Notes under the pieces: generated by a model
Seen by the model: the letters and a program-made list of their open reading frames with translations, nothing else
Database searches by the model: none
What the model was told of the DNA's origin: nothing
Position numbers and translations under genes: made by a program
Part shown: piece after piece, positions 32,918 through 40,900 of the stretch
How the letters are laid out: every line of letters starts with the position of its first letter
Position numbering within the stretch: the first letter of the stretch is position 1
DNA from: Marinomonas transparens
Lineage (GTDB): Bacteria; Pseudomonadota; Gammaproteobacteria; Pseudomonadales; Marinomonadaceae
Direction: 5' to 3'
Length of the DNA: 40,900 bases
Assembly: GCF_016463975.1 (NCBI RefSeq)
Contig: NZ_JAEMNX010000031.1
Location: 1-40,900 of the forward strand

Positions 32918-35437
32918 TTATTTTTCAATATGAAATATTCTCTCTAACTCTTTGATTGTAAATGGTTTTGATATAAATAAATCATCATCTTTAAGATGAT
33001 ATTTTTGTTTTAGCTCTTCTTGAGGCAAACCAGACATTAACAAGACAGGACCAGAAAAAGACAAAGAAGCCCCATCACTACGAATAAGGTGCGCCAATTC
33101 GACGCCATTCATGGTTCCGGCTAGGTTTACATCAGATACGATAGCATCAGGTAGAACCGACTTTCCTAACGCATCAACCACAGCTTCCGCACGATCAAAG
33201 CTTTGTACAAAAAAACCCATTTTTTCTAGTTGTTCACGCATCACTTGACTCACCTCAACGTCATCTTCAATTAGCCAAACCGTACTCAATTCAGGTAATA
33301 ACATGGCTTCAGAGTGGGTACTAATATCATTATCAAGGTTTTCAATCGCTGCCAATTGTTGTGGTAAAAACAAACAGACTCGGGTCCATTGACCCAATTC
33401 AGATGTCACGACGACTTCACCGCCGCTTTGCTTTACAAAGCCATAAATCATACTCAAACCTAAGCCACTACCCTTACCAACGGGTTTGGTCGTAAAAAAT
33501 GGTTCGAAGATACGACCAATAACCTCCTCCGAAATGCCTGCCCCAGAATCTTCCACTCGTATTCTAATTGCAGGCACATCGCTATCAGGTAAACAGCAAT
33601 ACTTGGTTGAGAAGGACAAACGCCCTCCTTCTGGCATCGCACTGGCGCTATTCAAGGCTAAATTAAGCAAGGCGTTTTCAAGCTGGGAAGGGTCAATCAA
33701 ACTAACTGCATCAGGACACTGTAAGTCACTTTCTACTTGAATGTGTGAACCCACACTGTATTCCACCAAATCCAGCATACCTTCGATTAAATCATCGATA
33801 CCAATAGACACTGGGAAAAGCTGCTGACGACGGCTAAAGGCCAATAATCGCTGCACTAGGTTGCTGCTTTTCTCGGAAACCACTAAAGCCCGCTCTATGT
33901 ATCTGGCTTGATCTTCTGTCTGTGGTCGTGAATCCGACAACATTTGCAGATTACCCATAATCGCCGCCAATAGGTTATTAAAATCATGGGCGACACCACC
34001 GGTTAACTGCCCCAACATTTCCATTTTTTGCGCTTGGCGCAGTTGACTCTCCACACTTTTACGCTCAGTTAAATCCGTATACAGGGTAACAAACCCCCCT
34101 TCAGGCATAGGCTTAGAGCGAAATTCAACAATTTTCCCAGAGTCAAAGTGCCGCTCAAAACTTTGGAAACGCAGATGACGAGAGACATTCACCTCTTCCA
34201 TATAAACTTGCTGATTTTCTAAATTAAGGTTTTTATGCTGCCCCCGATTAATCAAGCTTTGAACTTCCTTCAAGGACATGCCAACGCGCAAATCATCATT
34301 CTGCAAATCAAATATATTTTGATAGCCTAAGTTCCACGCTAATAAAGTGCCTTTCGCAGAAAAAACACTTAGGCCATCATTCATATTATCGAAAATGGTT
34401 TCTAATAATCGCTTTTGCTCTGAAAGCTCGGCTGTGACCTCCAAGCGCCGTAAAGCATCTCGACGAAATACTTCAAATGCATCAACAAGCGTACCTATTT
34501 CATCATTACGGCGTATTGCAGGATTCTTAGAATCGACTCGACCAAGAGATAACTGCTCCATATCATAAGTTACTGCGCCAAGATCTTTTGTCATGCGTTG
34601 ACTATAAAAATACAAGCGACTTAAACCCAACAACAGAAACACAGAAATGCCAATAATCCAATGTTGTCCAGTAGAAACAAAGGATGATACATCCTGCCGT
34701 TGACGACTTACCTTTTTTTGCAAATCACCAACAAATTTACTCACTTGTCGACTCAATTGTTCGGACTTAGCCCGAATGGAAATCAATAAATAGTTTTTTC
34801 TTTCTTTGATGCTATTCAGGCGACGATGGGCCGCTAATAGATTATGAGCGATATCGGCGACCTGTCCTTTTTGCTCACTTAACTTCAAGGTTTTTTCCAT
34901 ATTCTCTGGAACCAAGCTAGGAGACTCAAGCAATTGCAACAACCAAACTAACCCTAACTGATTATTCACCGTTGAAGTGACCTCATCATTAGGTAATAGC
35001 TGACGAATATGGAATTGCTGAGCAAGACTGTCTTCACGAATATAAAGCTCTTCCCTGACCAAAGAAACCAACTCTTCTAAGGTTTTTTGCAGGTCATCTA
35101 AACGCTCATCAACGTCATCACGAAACCTTGAATCCACTAGACTCTCGGCCACACCACGTAACTCTAAAATACGCTGATGAATACGCTCAGACTCGGTTTG
35201 TAATTGAAATGGCCGACCCGAACCTGCGGTATAGGGCGCAATCGCTGCTAACTGAGCAACCCCTTCGGCCAAGGTCAATGAGGTACTAATTTCTGGCAGG
35301 GTTTCAGATTCAAACTCTGATAAGGAAGCTTCACTTACTCGCATGGACTGCCAACCAATTGCCACCATAAAAAACGCCACCAAACTAATGGCAAGAATGG
35401 TTAACGACGCTTTTTGGCGAATACTGATAAAGCGCAT
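32918..35437 (-). CDS. Hybrid sensor histidine kinase, TorS-like
   Basis: The 839-aa product has these parts in order: TM1 (residues 10-30); a long helical periplasmic domain of TorS type (30-260, ETLPEISTSLTLAEGVAQLA); TM2 (265-285); HAMP (GRVDSKNPAIRRNDEIGTLV); PAS (around 350-460); HisKA with GGVAHDFNNLLAAIMGNLQM; HATPase with GKGSGLGLSMIYGFVKQSGG; and a C-terminal REC with VWLIEDDVEVSQVM and AIVSDVNLAG. TorS itself senses TMAO through a binding protein. Here a sugar-binding-protein partner from the downstream operon would be the analogue. Its ATG directly follows the stop of the regulator gene. Confidence 0.9.
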   Translation of the reverse strand: MRFISIRQKASLTILAISLVAFFMVAIGWQSMRVSEASLSEFESETLPEISTSLTLAEGVAQLAAIAPYTAGSGRPFQLQTESERIHQRILELRGVAESLVDSRFRDDVDERLDDLQKTLEELVSLVREELYIREDSLAQQFHIRQLLPNDEVTSTVNNQLGLVWLLQLLESPSLVPENMEKTLKLSEQKGQVADIAHNLLAAHRRLNSIKERKNYLLISIRAKSEQLSRQVSKFVGDLQKKVSRQRQDVSSFVSTGQHWIIGISVFLLLGLSRLYFYSQRMTKDLGAVTYDMEQLSLGRVDSKNPAIRRNDEIGTLVDAFEVFRRDALRRLEVTAELSEQKRLLETIFDNMNDGLSVFSAKGTLLAWNLGYQNIFDLQNDDLRVGMSLKEVQSLINRGQHKNLNLENQQVYMEEVNVSRHLRFQSFERHFDSGKIVEFRSKPMPEGGFVTLYTDLTERKSVESQLRQAQKMEMLGQLTGGVAHDFNNLLAAIMGNLQMLSDSRPQTEDQARYIERALVVSEKSSNLVQRLLAFSRRQQLFPVSIGIDDLIEGMLDLVEYSVGSHIQVESDLQCPDAVSLIDPSQLENALLNLALNSASAMPEGGRLSFSTKYCCLPDSDVPAIRIRVEDSGAGISEEVIGRIFEPFFTTKPVGKGSGLGLSMIYGFVKQSGGEVVVTSELGQWTRVCLFLPQQLAAIENLDNDISTHSEAMLLPELSTVWLIEDDVEVSQVMREQLEKMGFFVQSFDRAEAVVDALGKSVLPDAIVSDVNLAGTMNGVELAHLIRSDGASLSFSGPVLLMSGLPQEELKQKYHLKDDDLFISKPFTIKELERIFHIEK

Positions 35438-36172
35438 TTAATTGGTCCGCACTGGTCCTTGGAAAAAATACCCAAGTCCGCGCTGTGTCTTAATAAATTC
35501 TGGTGTTTTAGGGTTCGACTCTATCTTACGTCTAAGCCGGAGAATAAGCACATCAACGGTACGATCAAATACTTCTGTTTCCAATCCTCGACTTTGATCA
35601 ATTAATTGTTCACGGGAAAAAATACGATCGGGGTGTCGTGCTAATACCTCCAATAGAGAAAACTCACCTAGGGTTAGCGACACCAAATGCCCGTCTTGGC
35701 CTTGCAACTGTCGAGCGGTGATATCCAAAGTCCAACGGCCAAAGCTCAAACATTCGTGGGCTTCATTTATCACATTCGATAGCACTGGCGCTTGCTGGGT
35801 TGCCCTTCTTAATAAAGCATGAATACGAGCCATCAACTCTCGTAGATTAAATGGCTTCATCATGTAATCATCAGCGGCAAGTTCAAGACCTAAAATACGA
35901 TCCGTTTCATCTCCCTTACCTGTCAACATCATGATAGGCATGGAAAAACGCTCACGTACTTCTCTGGCTAACTGTAACCCATCTTCATCCTGTAGGTACA
36001 AATCCATCAAGATAAGGTCAACCTGAACCTTATCCAGATAGCCCCACATGCCAATGCCATTTTCAACCGCGAATGCGTTATAGCCTTTTTGCAAAAAAGC
36101 ATCGCAAAGCAATTGGCGAATATCCTGATCGTCATCGACGATTAATAAGGTTTTTTTATTTTGCTCTGTCAT
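35438..36172 (-). CDS. OmpR-family response regulator
   Basis: The 244-aa product has a REC domain (LLIVDDDQDIRQLLCDAF, phospho-Asp in LILMDLYLQDEDG, Lys in MMKPFNLRELMARI) and a winged-helix trans_reg_C domain (TLGEFSLLEVLARHPDRIFS, FDRTVDVLILRLRRKIE, IKTQRGLGYFF). It pairs with the kinase immediately downstream; the stop and next ATG touch. It is the probable regulator of the frc-like operon. Confidence 0.93.
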   Translation of the reverse strand: MTEQNKKTLLIVDDDQDIRQLLCDAFLQKGYNAFAVENGIGMWGYLDKVQVDLILMDLYLQDEDGLQLAREVRERFSMPIMMLTGKGDETDRILGLELAADDYMMKPFNLRELMARIHALLRRATQQAPVLSNVINEAHECLSFGRWTLDITARQLQGQDGHLVSLTLGEFSLLEVLARHPDRIFSREQLIDQSRGLETEVFDRTVDVLILRLRRKIESNPKTPEFIKTQRGLGYFFQGPVRTN

Positions 36173-36342
36173 TATCTAAGTCGAAGTCCACTTTTCATGA
36201 TGAAGATGAAATGAGCCAGTCGGCACAAAGTGTTACAAGCTGCATGCTAGCAATATCATGCTAAAGTTAATATAAAATTAACAGATGAAAAATCCTAACA
36301 ACGAATACTTAATCAAATAATCCGCTCTAACGGAGAGTCAAC

Positions 36343-36639
36343 GTGACACATAACATCCTGCATCTAAGCGGCGACAATAACGATCAATGGCTTTTGGTAC
36401 ATCAGGATGAGCTTATCTTAGAGGCCTTACTTGAGCATGGTGTCGCTATTAAGCAGGCCTGCACAAATGGCGTCTGCGGAGTCTGTTTAACCCCGTTACT
36501 AAAAGGAGAAATAGATTACGCAGATAGAATTCCCCGCGGTCTCAATGAAAAAGAAAAACAAAACGGCTACTTTCTCCCTTGCATTGCCAAATGCAAAACA
36601 GCGATTCGTATTGGGCCGCCTAAAGTGAAACTGCGTTAG
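36343..36639 (+). CDS. 2Fe-2S ferredoxin (plant type)
   Basis: The 98-aa product has the cluster motif ACTNGVCGVCLTPLLKGEI and a fourth ligand in FLPCIAKC, i.e. C-x4-C-x2-C...C of the Fer2 fold. It starts at GTG with GGAGAG upstream. It carries electrons for an unknown partner; no oxygenase or reductase gene is adjacent. It is divergent from the OmpR regulator and precedes hrpB by 47 bp. Confidence 0.9.
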   Translation: MTHNILHLSGDNNDQWLLVHQDELILEALLEHGVAIKQACTNGVCGVCLTPLLKGEIDYADRIPRGLNEKEKQNGYFLPCIAKCKTAIRIGPPKVKLR

Positions 36640-36686
36640 AGCACAAAAAAAGTTATCATGGGCACAGCATCACAACGAGTGTCCCT

Positions 36687-39206
36687 ATGTTTATCAAACT
36701 ACCCATTTATCAGCTGATCCCAGATCTAAAACGCCAACTAGAGCAACACCACCAAGCCATTTTAGAAGCCGCACCCGGCGCAGGTAAAACCACGGTTGTT
36801 CCAATTGAGCTGATGGGTGAAGCATGGTGTAAAGATCGCAAAATCATCATGTTAGAACCAAGACGATTAGCTGCTAAAACCGCAGCCAAGCGCCTCGCTG
36901 ATACATTACAAGAACCACTCGGTAAACGCATAGGTTATCGTATTCGTCATGAAGGAAAAGAAAGTAAAGAAACCCAAGTACTCGTCGTCACCGAAGGGGT
37001 ATTAACCCGTATGCTACATGACGACCCGAGTTTAGAAGAGGTTGCTTTAGTTATCTTTGATGAATTCCACGAACGAAACCTGCACTCAGATTTAGCCTTT
37101 GCCCTGTGTTTACAGGCAAGAGACTTATACCGCGACGAGAACCCACTCAAATTATTAGTCATGTCAGCGACACTCGACACTGACTTACTCGAAGAAAGGC
37201 TTGGCTGTGCGACATTAACCAGCCAAGGACGAAGCTTCCCCGTCGCTACCCATTACTCCAATAAATCTCTGCAAGCCTTCCAAGTAATAGATGAAGTCAT
37301 ACGCTTAACTTGCCAAGCCTATCGAGAAGAACCGGGCAGCATTTTGGTCTTTCTACCTGGTCAAAAAGAAATTCGTCAGGCTGCTAACCTGCTTCAACAA
37401 CAGTTAGGTCATGAAGCTCATTTAAATATCTTGCCTTTATATGGCGAACTTAGTTTAAAAGAACAAGAAGCGGTAATTCTTCCTGCCACAGCCCCTGCTC
37501 GCAAGATAGTACTCGCGACAGCCATAGCCCAAACCAGTTTAACCATAGAGGGCATCCGTGTTGTAGTAGATGGGGGCTTAAGCCGAGAAGCACGCTTTGA
37601 TGCCAATACCGCCACCACACGACTCCATACACGCCGGGCAACGCAAGCTGAAACCACCCAGCGTATGGGACGGGCAGGCCGAACTGAAGACGGTGTTTGC
37701 TACCGTTGGTGGAGCGAAGGCCAGCAACATCAACTCGCCCCTCAAGCCCAACCACAGATTGAAATCAGTGACCTTAGTACTCTGGTGATGGATCTAGCCA
37801 AATGGGGAGTGCAAGAACGTTTAGAACTCGATTGGATAACACCACCACTCAATAGCCACTGGCAGCAAGCTCTCGACATACTGACTAGCCTAAATGCCCT
37901 AAAAACCCAGCAGCCGCTGCAACTAAGCGCTATTGGAGAGCAAATGAGTAACTTGGGCATAGCACCACGTTTAGCAAGAATACTGATCGAAGGAAAGCAA
38001 AGAAATAACACTAAAATAGCCAGTAATATTTGCGCTATTTTGTCCGAAGGTGACCCCTTTTCTCAACATCACAGTGACCTCACCGACCGGCTTCGTTGGC
38101 TAGAAGGTCACCACAACGTCCAAAGTAAGCGACCAAAACAGAGCTACCTGAAGGCCCAGCAGCAATGGCAAAAACGCAGCCTACAATTAACAGATCAAGT
38201 GGAAACTTCTGCCAATAATACAAACTCTATAGAGCCGCTATTAATCAGCGCTTTCGCTGATCGTATGGGACAAAGAATCACCCAAGACCACGAAAAGGTC
38301 CGCTACAAACTTGCTAATGGTCGCATGGCAAGCCTTAATTCCCAAGATCCTTGCGCGCAAAGTGAGTGGCTTATCGCTCTAGATATTGGCGGACATCACG
38401 GACAAAACGAAGACCGTATTTTTCTCGCCTATCCGATTAAACTCAATAGCCTTATAAACGACTTCCCTGAATTAGTAAGCGTCAAACAGCATCTTGCTTG
38501 GTCAAAGAAAGACGCTCGACTATTGAGTGAATCACAACGCTGGGTTGGTAGGCTGTGTATCGATAAAAAAAGAAACACAGTGCCTTCCGAAGAAGACATC
38601 AGCCAAGCTGTTTGCCAATATATTCGGCAAGAAGGTCTATCGGTTTTACCTTGGAATGACATGAGTAAACAACTAAGAGCACGTCTTCAATTTGCTTATC
38701 AAAATGATATGAACAACTCATGGCCCAACTGCTCTGATGAAACGCTATTAGCCCAACTAGAGCAATGGTTAGCCCCTTACCTTGGTAAAGTCACTAATCA
38801 ACAAATGATGAACAAATTGCCATTAGCCGATATCTTACTGAACCAACTAGATTGGAGCCAACAGCAAACTCTCAATCAAAAAGTACCAGCACGAATCGAA
38901 GTACCCTCAGGATCAACTCATGCTATTGATTACTGCGCACAACCACCCACTCTAAGTGTAAAGCTACAAGAAATGTTTGGCTGCACCACCAGTCCAGTTT
39001 TCTTAAATCAACGCATACGTATTGAATTGCTGTCACCGGGAAAAAGACCTCTTGCTGTCACCCAAGATCTGGCCTTCTTTTGGCGTGAAGCCTACCCAGA
39101 AGTGCGTAAAGAAATACGTGGTCGTTACCCAAAACACCCTTGGCCCGAAGATCCTATGAAGGCTCAGGCCACAGCAAAAACCAACCGAGCATTAAGGTCT
39201 TCTTAA
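36687..39206 (+). CDS. hrpB: ATP-dependent helicase HrpB
   Basis: The 839-aa DEAH-family helicase has Walker A EAAPGAGKTTVVPIELM, the DEFH box (LVIFDEFHERNLHSDLA) in place of the usual DEAH, motif III MSATLD, motif VI QRMGRAGRTEDGVCYRWW, and the HrpB C-terminal domain ending HPWPEDPMKAQATAKTNRA. The length and architecture match E. coli HrpB. Its cellular role is poorly known. It ends one base from the stop of the convergent phosphotransferase gene. Confidence 0.95.
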   Translation: MFIKLPIYQLIPDLKRQLEQHHQAILEAAPGAGKTTVVPIELMGEAWCKDRKIIMLEPRRLAAKTAAKRLADTLQEPLGKRIGYRIRHEGKESKETQVLVVTEGVLTRMLHDDPSLEEVALVIFDEFHERNLHSDLAFALCLQARDLYRDENPLKLLVMSATLDTDLLEERLGCATLTSQGRSFPVATHYSNKSLQAFQVIDEVIRLTCQAYREEPGSILVFLPGQKEIRQAANLLQQQLGHEAHLNILPLYGELSLKEQEAVILPATAPARKIVLATAIAQTSLTIEGIRVVVDGGLSREARFDANTATTRLHTRRATQAETTQRMGRAGRTEDGVCYRWWSEGQQHQLAPQAQPQIEISDLSTLVMDLAKWGVQERLELDWITPPLNSHWQQALDILTSLNALKTQQPLQLSAIGEQMSNLGIAPRLARILIEGKQRNNTKIASNICAILSEGDPFSQHHSDLTDRLRWLEGHHNVQSKRPKQSYLKAQQQWQKRSLQLTDQVETSANNTNSIEPLLISAFADRMGQRITQDHEKVRYKLANGRMASLNSQDPCAQSEWLIALDIGGHHGQNEDRIFLAYPIKLNSLINDFPELVSVKQHLAWSKKDARLLSESQRWVGRLCIDKKRNTVPSEEDISQAVCQYIRQEGLSVLPWNDMSKQLRARLQFAYQNDMNNSWPNCSDETLLAQLEQWLAPYLGKVTNQQMMNKLPLADILLNQLDWSQQQTLNQKVPARIEVPSGSTHAIDYCAQPPTLSVKLQEMFGCTTSPVFLNQRIRIELLSPGKRPLAVTQDLAFFWREAYPEVRKEIRGRYPKHPWPEDPMKAQATAKTNRALRSS

Positions 39207-40208
39207 TCAAGAGCCTCTTAATTGCGCAAGGGCTTGTTCCGTTATTCGATTACTCAATGGCGTATTTTTCTTATGGGTCGGCGCCCAGCCCATAATAAAA
39301 CGGTGAAAATCAGCCCAAGCAATGACAAATAAGCCCTGCCATTCTTCTATGACTTCCTGCGCAAATGACTGAGATTCTCCTTCGGCCATCAACGCCCTTC
39401 CTAATTCAGCAAAATAATGATCCAACAAATAACTCAGGTTTTCTTCCAATTCATATTCACCCAAAGCACTCCCCAACAAGTAGGCTAAATCCTGAACTCC
39501 AACGCCGCCCCCCACATACTGAAAATCAACCGCCGCCACCTGATCATCAACAAATGAAAAGCAGAAATTAGCGACTTTTGCATCGCCATGAACCATCGTT
39601 TTAAAGCGAGCTTGATCAAGACACTTAGACAAAACCGAGGCTGAAGATTTCAGTTCACCCTCCGGCATGACTGTCCACTCTTCTTGGCGAGTATCAAGAT
39701 GCCAATAGGTGCCTTTCTCCCAAAGACCATTTGGCCAATCTAGTGGCGGATCTTGATGAATAAAACCTGCATGGAAGGCAGCTAACCAATTAATACAGGA
39801 AATTAAATGGTCTCTGTTATTAACATCGTATCGATTGGAATAGCCAGCAGCGTCTAGATCTTCTAATAAGATTAATCGTTGACCTGATTGCTCATCATGA
39901 AAATTTCCATAACAAAGTGCAACACGGGCCGACACATGACAACGGGAAGCCCAACTCCGATACCAGGCTTGCTCTACCGCATAGGAACGGACTTTACGTT
40001 GATGGGCATGATCAGACTGCCATCCCCTAGGGTGCTCAACGTCTAAAGGTATTGAGCAATGCTTAGCAATAACAAAAGAGGCGACAGGACTTTCGGTTAA
40101 TGAATAACGAGCAATTTCACCGTAACCACTCCACAAAGACTGAATTACTTCATGTCGCTTAACAGTATTCGCCTTGCATTGGCGCTTAATAAAAATCTCA
40201 GGTGTCAT
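39207..40208 (-). CDS. Phosphotransferase of the APH/choline-kinase fold (ecdysteroid-kinase-like)
   Basis: The 333-aa product has the Brenner-type motif MVHGDAKVANFCFSF with the catalytic Asp, and the metal-binding AAVDFQYVGGGVGVQDLAYLLG. Upstream LILLEDLDAAGYSNRYDV is the hinge region. It probably phosphorylates a small alcohol or amine; the substrate is not readable. It is convergent with hrpB and precedes no other gene of its strand closely. Confidence 0.85.
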   Translation of the reverse strand: MTPEIFIKRQCKANTVKRHEVIQSLWSGYGEIARYSLTESPVASFVIAKHCSIPLDVEHPRGWQSDHAHQRKVRSYAVEQAWYRSWASRCHVSARVALCYGNFHDEQSGQRLILLEDLDAAGYSNRYDVNNRDHLISCINWLAAFHAGFIHQDPPLDWPNGLWEKGTYWHLDTRQEEWTVMPEGELKSSASVLSKCLDQARFKTMVHGDAKVANFCFSFVDDQVAAVDFQYVGGGVGVQDLAYLLGSALGEYELEENLSYLLDHYFAELGRALMAEGESQSFAQEVIEEWQGLFVIAWADFHRFIMGWAPTHKKNTPLSNRITEQALAQLRGS

Positions 40209-40281
40209 AAAACGGCTTACACTAAGTTAACAAAAAGGCAGAATTTCAGGTACTTAGACAGTAAGAGAAATACTTGTCGTT

Positions 40282-40683
40282 TTACAAACCTTTCTTATCT
40301 CGTAAAGAATAAATAATCTTTGAACCATAACGAACTTCTAATCCCTCTCTCTGGGACTTTTTTAACCCTTTGACAACCAAAGAATATGAGTTATCAACCA
40401 TTCTTTCTATTTCTCCCATCGGCAGAGAATTATCCAACACCACCGTATTCCAGTGACGCTTATTCATATGATAACCGGCTTGAACACAGGGAAAGATATC
40501 TCTCAATTGCACCGCCTCATCAGGATCACACTTCAGATTTAGACAAAAATTTCCATTACGAACCATGAATAAAGCAAACATCTTACCTTGAACCTTAAAT
40601 ACTAAAGGCTCTGGACCAAATGGATAAGACTCCTCTGCTTCAGGCTTAGATAATAAATAATTTTTCATCCTCAGACCCAGCAT
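40282..40683 (-). CDS. MmcQ/YjbR-family protein
   Basis: The 133-aa product has the family pattern MKNYLLSKPEAEESYPFGPE, then FALFMVRNGNFCLNLKCDPD, GYHMNKRHWNTVVLD and a C-terminal helix with VKGLKKSQRE. MmcQ/YjbR proteins have a CyaY-like fold and are thought to bind DNA. The start at 40683 has AAGGGG seven bases upstream. Confidence 0.88.
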   Translation of the reverse strand: MLGLRMKNYLLSKPEAEESYPFGPEPLVFKVQGKMFALFMVRNGNFCLNLKCDPDEAVQLRDIFPCVQAGYHMNKRHWNTVVLDNSLPMGEIERMVDNSYSLVVKGLKKSQREGLEVRYGSKIIYSLRDKKGL

Positions 40684-40748
40684 AAATAACCCCTTCTAAA
40701 AACAACTAGCCTATAACATAAAGCATGTCTGGACTTTCCTCCAAACGG

Positions 40749-40775
40749 AAAAACCTGACAGGATAACCTATCAGG
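40749..40775 (-). terminator. Intrinsic terminator of the gene entering from the right
   Basis: On the minus strand CCTGATAGG and CCTGTCAGG pair fully (one G-U) around TTAT and run into TTTTT. It lies 15 bp after the stop at 40791. Confidence 0.75.
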
Positions 40776-40790
40776 CCCTCTTAATATAAA

Positions 40791-40900
40791 GCTTTATGAT
40801 GCTTATTCTCTTGTGGGATTACCACCGGAGATGGCGAGCGCCTGCGGCGAATAAAGGGCCACTTCTGAGTCCATTGGATAATGTAATGTATATACCATTG
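40791..40900 (-). CDS. C-terminal end of an unrecognised gene (partial)
   Basis: The minus-strand frame is open from the window edge to a TAA at 40791 and gives 35 residues: an aromatic Y-I-H-Y-I-I-Q-W-T-Q-K-W-P-F, then IRRRRSPSPVVIPQENKHHK. A hydrophobic stretch ending in a basic cluster and polar tail looks like the cytoplasmic end of a membrane protein. The terminator directly behind it supports a real gene. Family not identified. Confidence 0.5.

Noticed and set aside
40731..40742. GGAGGAAAGTCC on the minus strand, like the conserved 5' block of RNase P RNA
   Set aside because: Only the short block matches. Within 60 bases it runs into the MmcQ/YjbR start, and the other conserved RNase P parts are absent.

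Overview
The window reads as a gammaproteobacterial chromosome segment, most likely a marine Oceanospirillales-type organism (Marinomonas or a close relative). That placement is inferred from the guaB-guaA/xseA neighbourhood, a cyanide-insensitive cytochrome bd operon, an FrcBCA-type sugar ABC transporter and a moderately AT-rich base composition. It is not based on a database match.

Layout. (1) Positions 1-2800 are an eroded mobile zone. They hold a REP-associated-type Y1 transposase with three near-identical 58-bp hairpin repeats, two small ORFs of unknown function, a fragment resembling the N-terminus of a two-partner-secretion transporter, and a decayed IS3-family OrfB piece. (2) Positions about 2882-10513 are an integrative element of about 7.6 kb sitting in the 3' end of guaA. 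The last codons of the old guaA (TATIEWE-stop) and the old guaA terminator survive at 2816-2901, on the far side of the element. It carries a tyrosine integrase beside guaA, a second catalytic-domain-only tyrosine recombinase, a small HUH endonuclease (Rep-like), several small unrecognised proteins, an O-acyltransferase cargo gene, a five-copy 8-mer cluster, a 35-bp perfect palindrome and paired candidate integrase arm sites. This element is the best candidate here for an undescribed system. (3) Positions 10499-15113 hold guaB-guaA (purine biosynthesis) and divergent xseA.

(4) Positions 15200-17190 hold a LysR regulator divergent from a beta-barrel protein gene and a DUF4260 gene. (5) Positions 17189-23434 hold a sigma54-type two-component system divergent from the CIO cytochrome bd operon (small ORF, cioA, cioB, DUF2474). 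The space between contains a sigma54 promoter, two GTAAA-N5-TTTAC dyads and an ANR-like box, so the two-component system probably controls the oxidase. (6) Positions 23500-28700 hold housekeeping and membrane genes: eamA, a one-domain voltage-gated channel with an unusually acidic filter, a MscS channel, an AEC transporter, DUF1127 and a GcvA-like LysR regulator.

(7) Positions 28713-36172 form a same-strand block: response regulator, hybrid TorS-like kinase, FrcB-like binding protein, permease, ATPase and a second binding protein. It looks like a sugar-uptake locus with its own sensor. (8) Positions 36343-40900 hold a 2Fe-2S ferredoxin, hrpB helicase, a phosphotransferase of the aminoglycoside/choline-kinase fold, an MmcQ/YjbR protein, and the last 36 codons of a gene entering from the right. 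No tRNA, rRNA or CRISPR array was seen.
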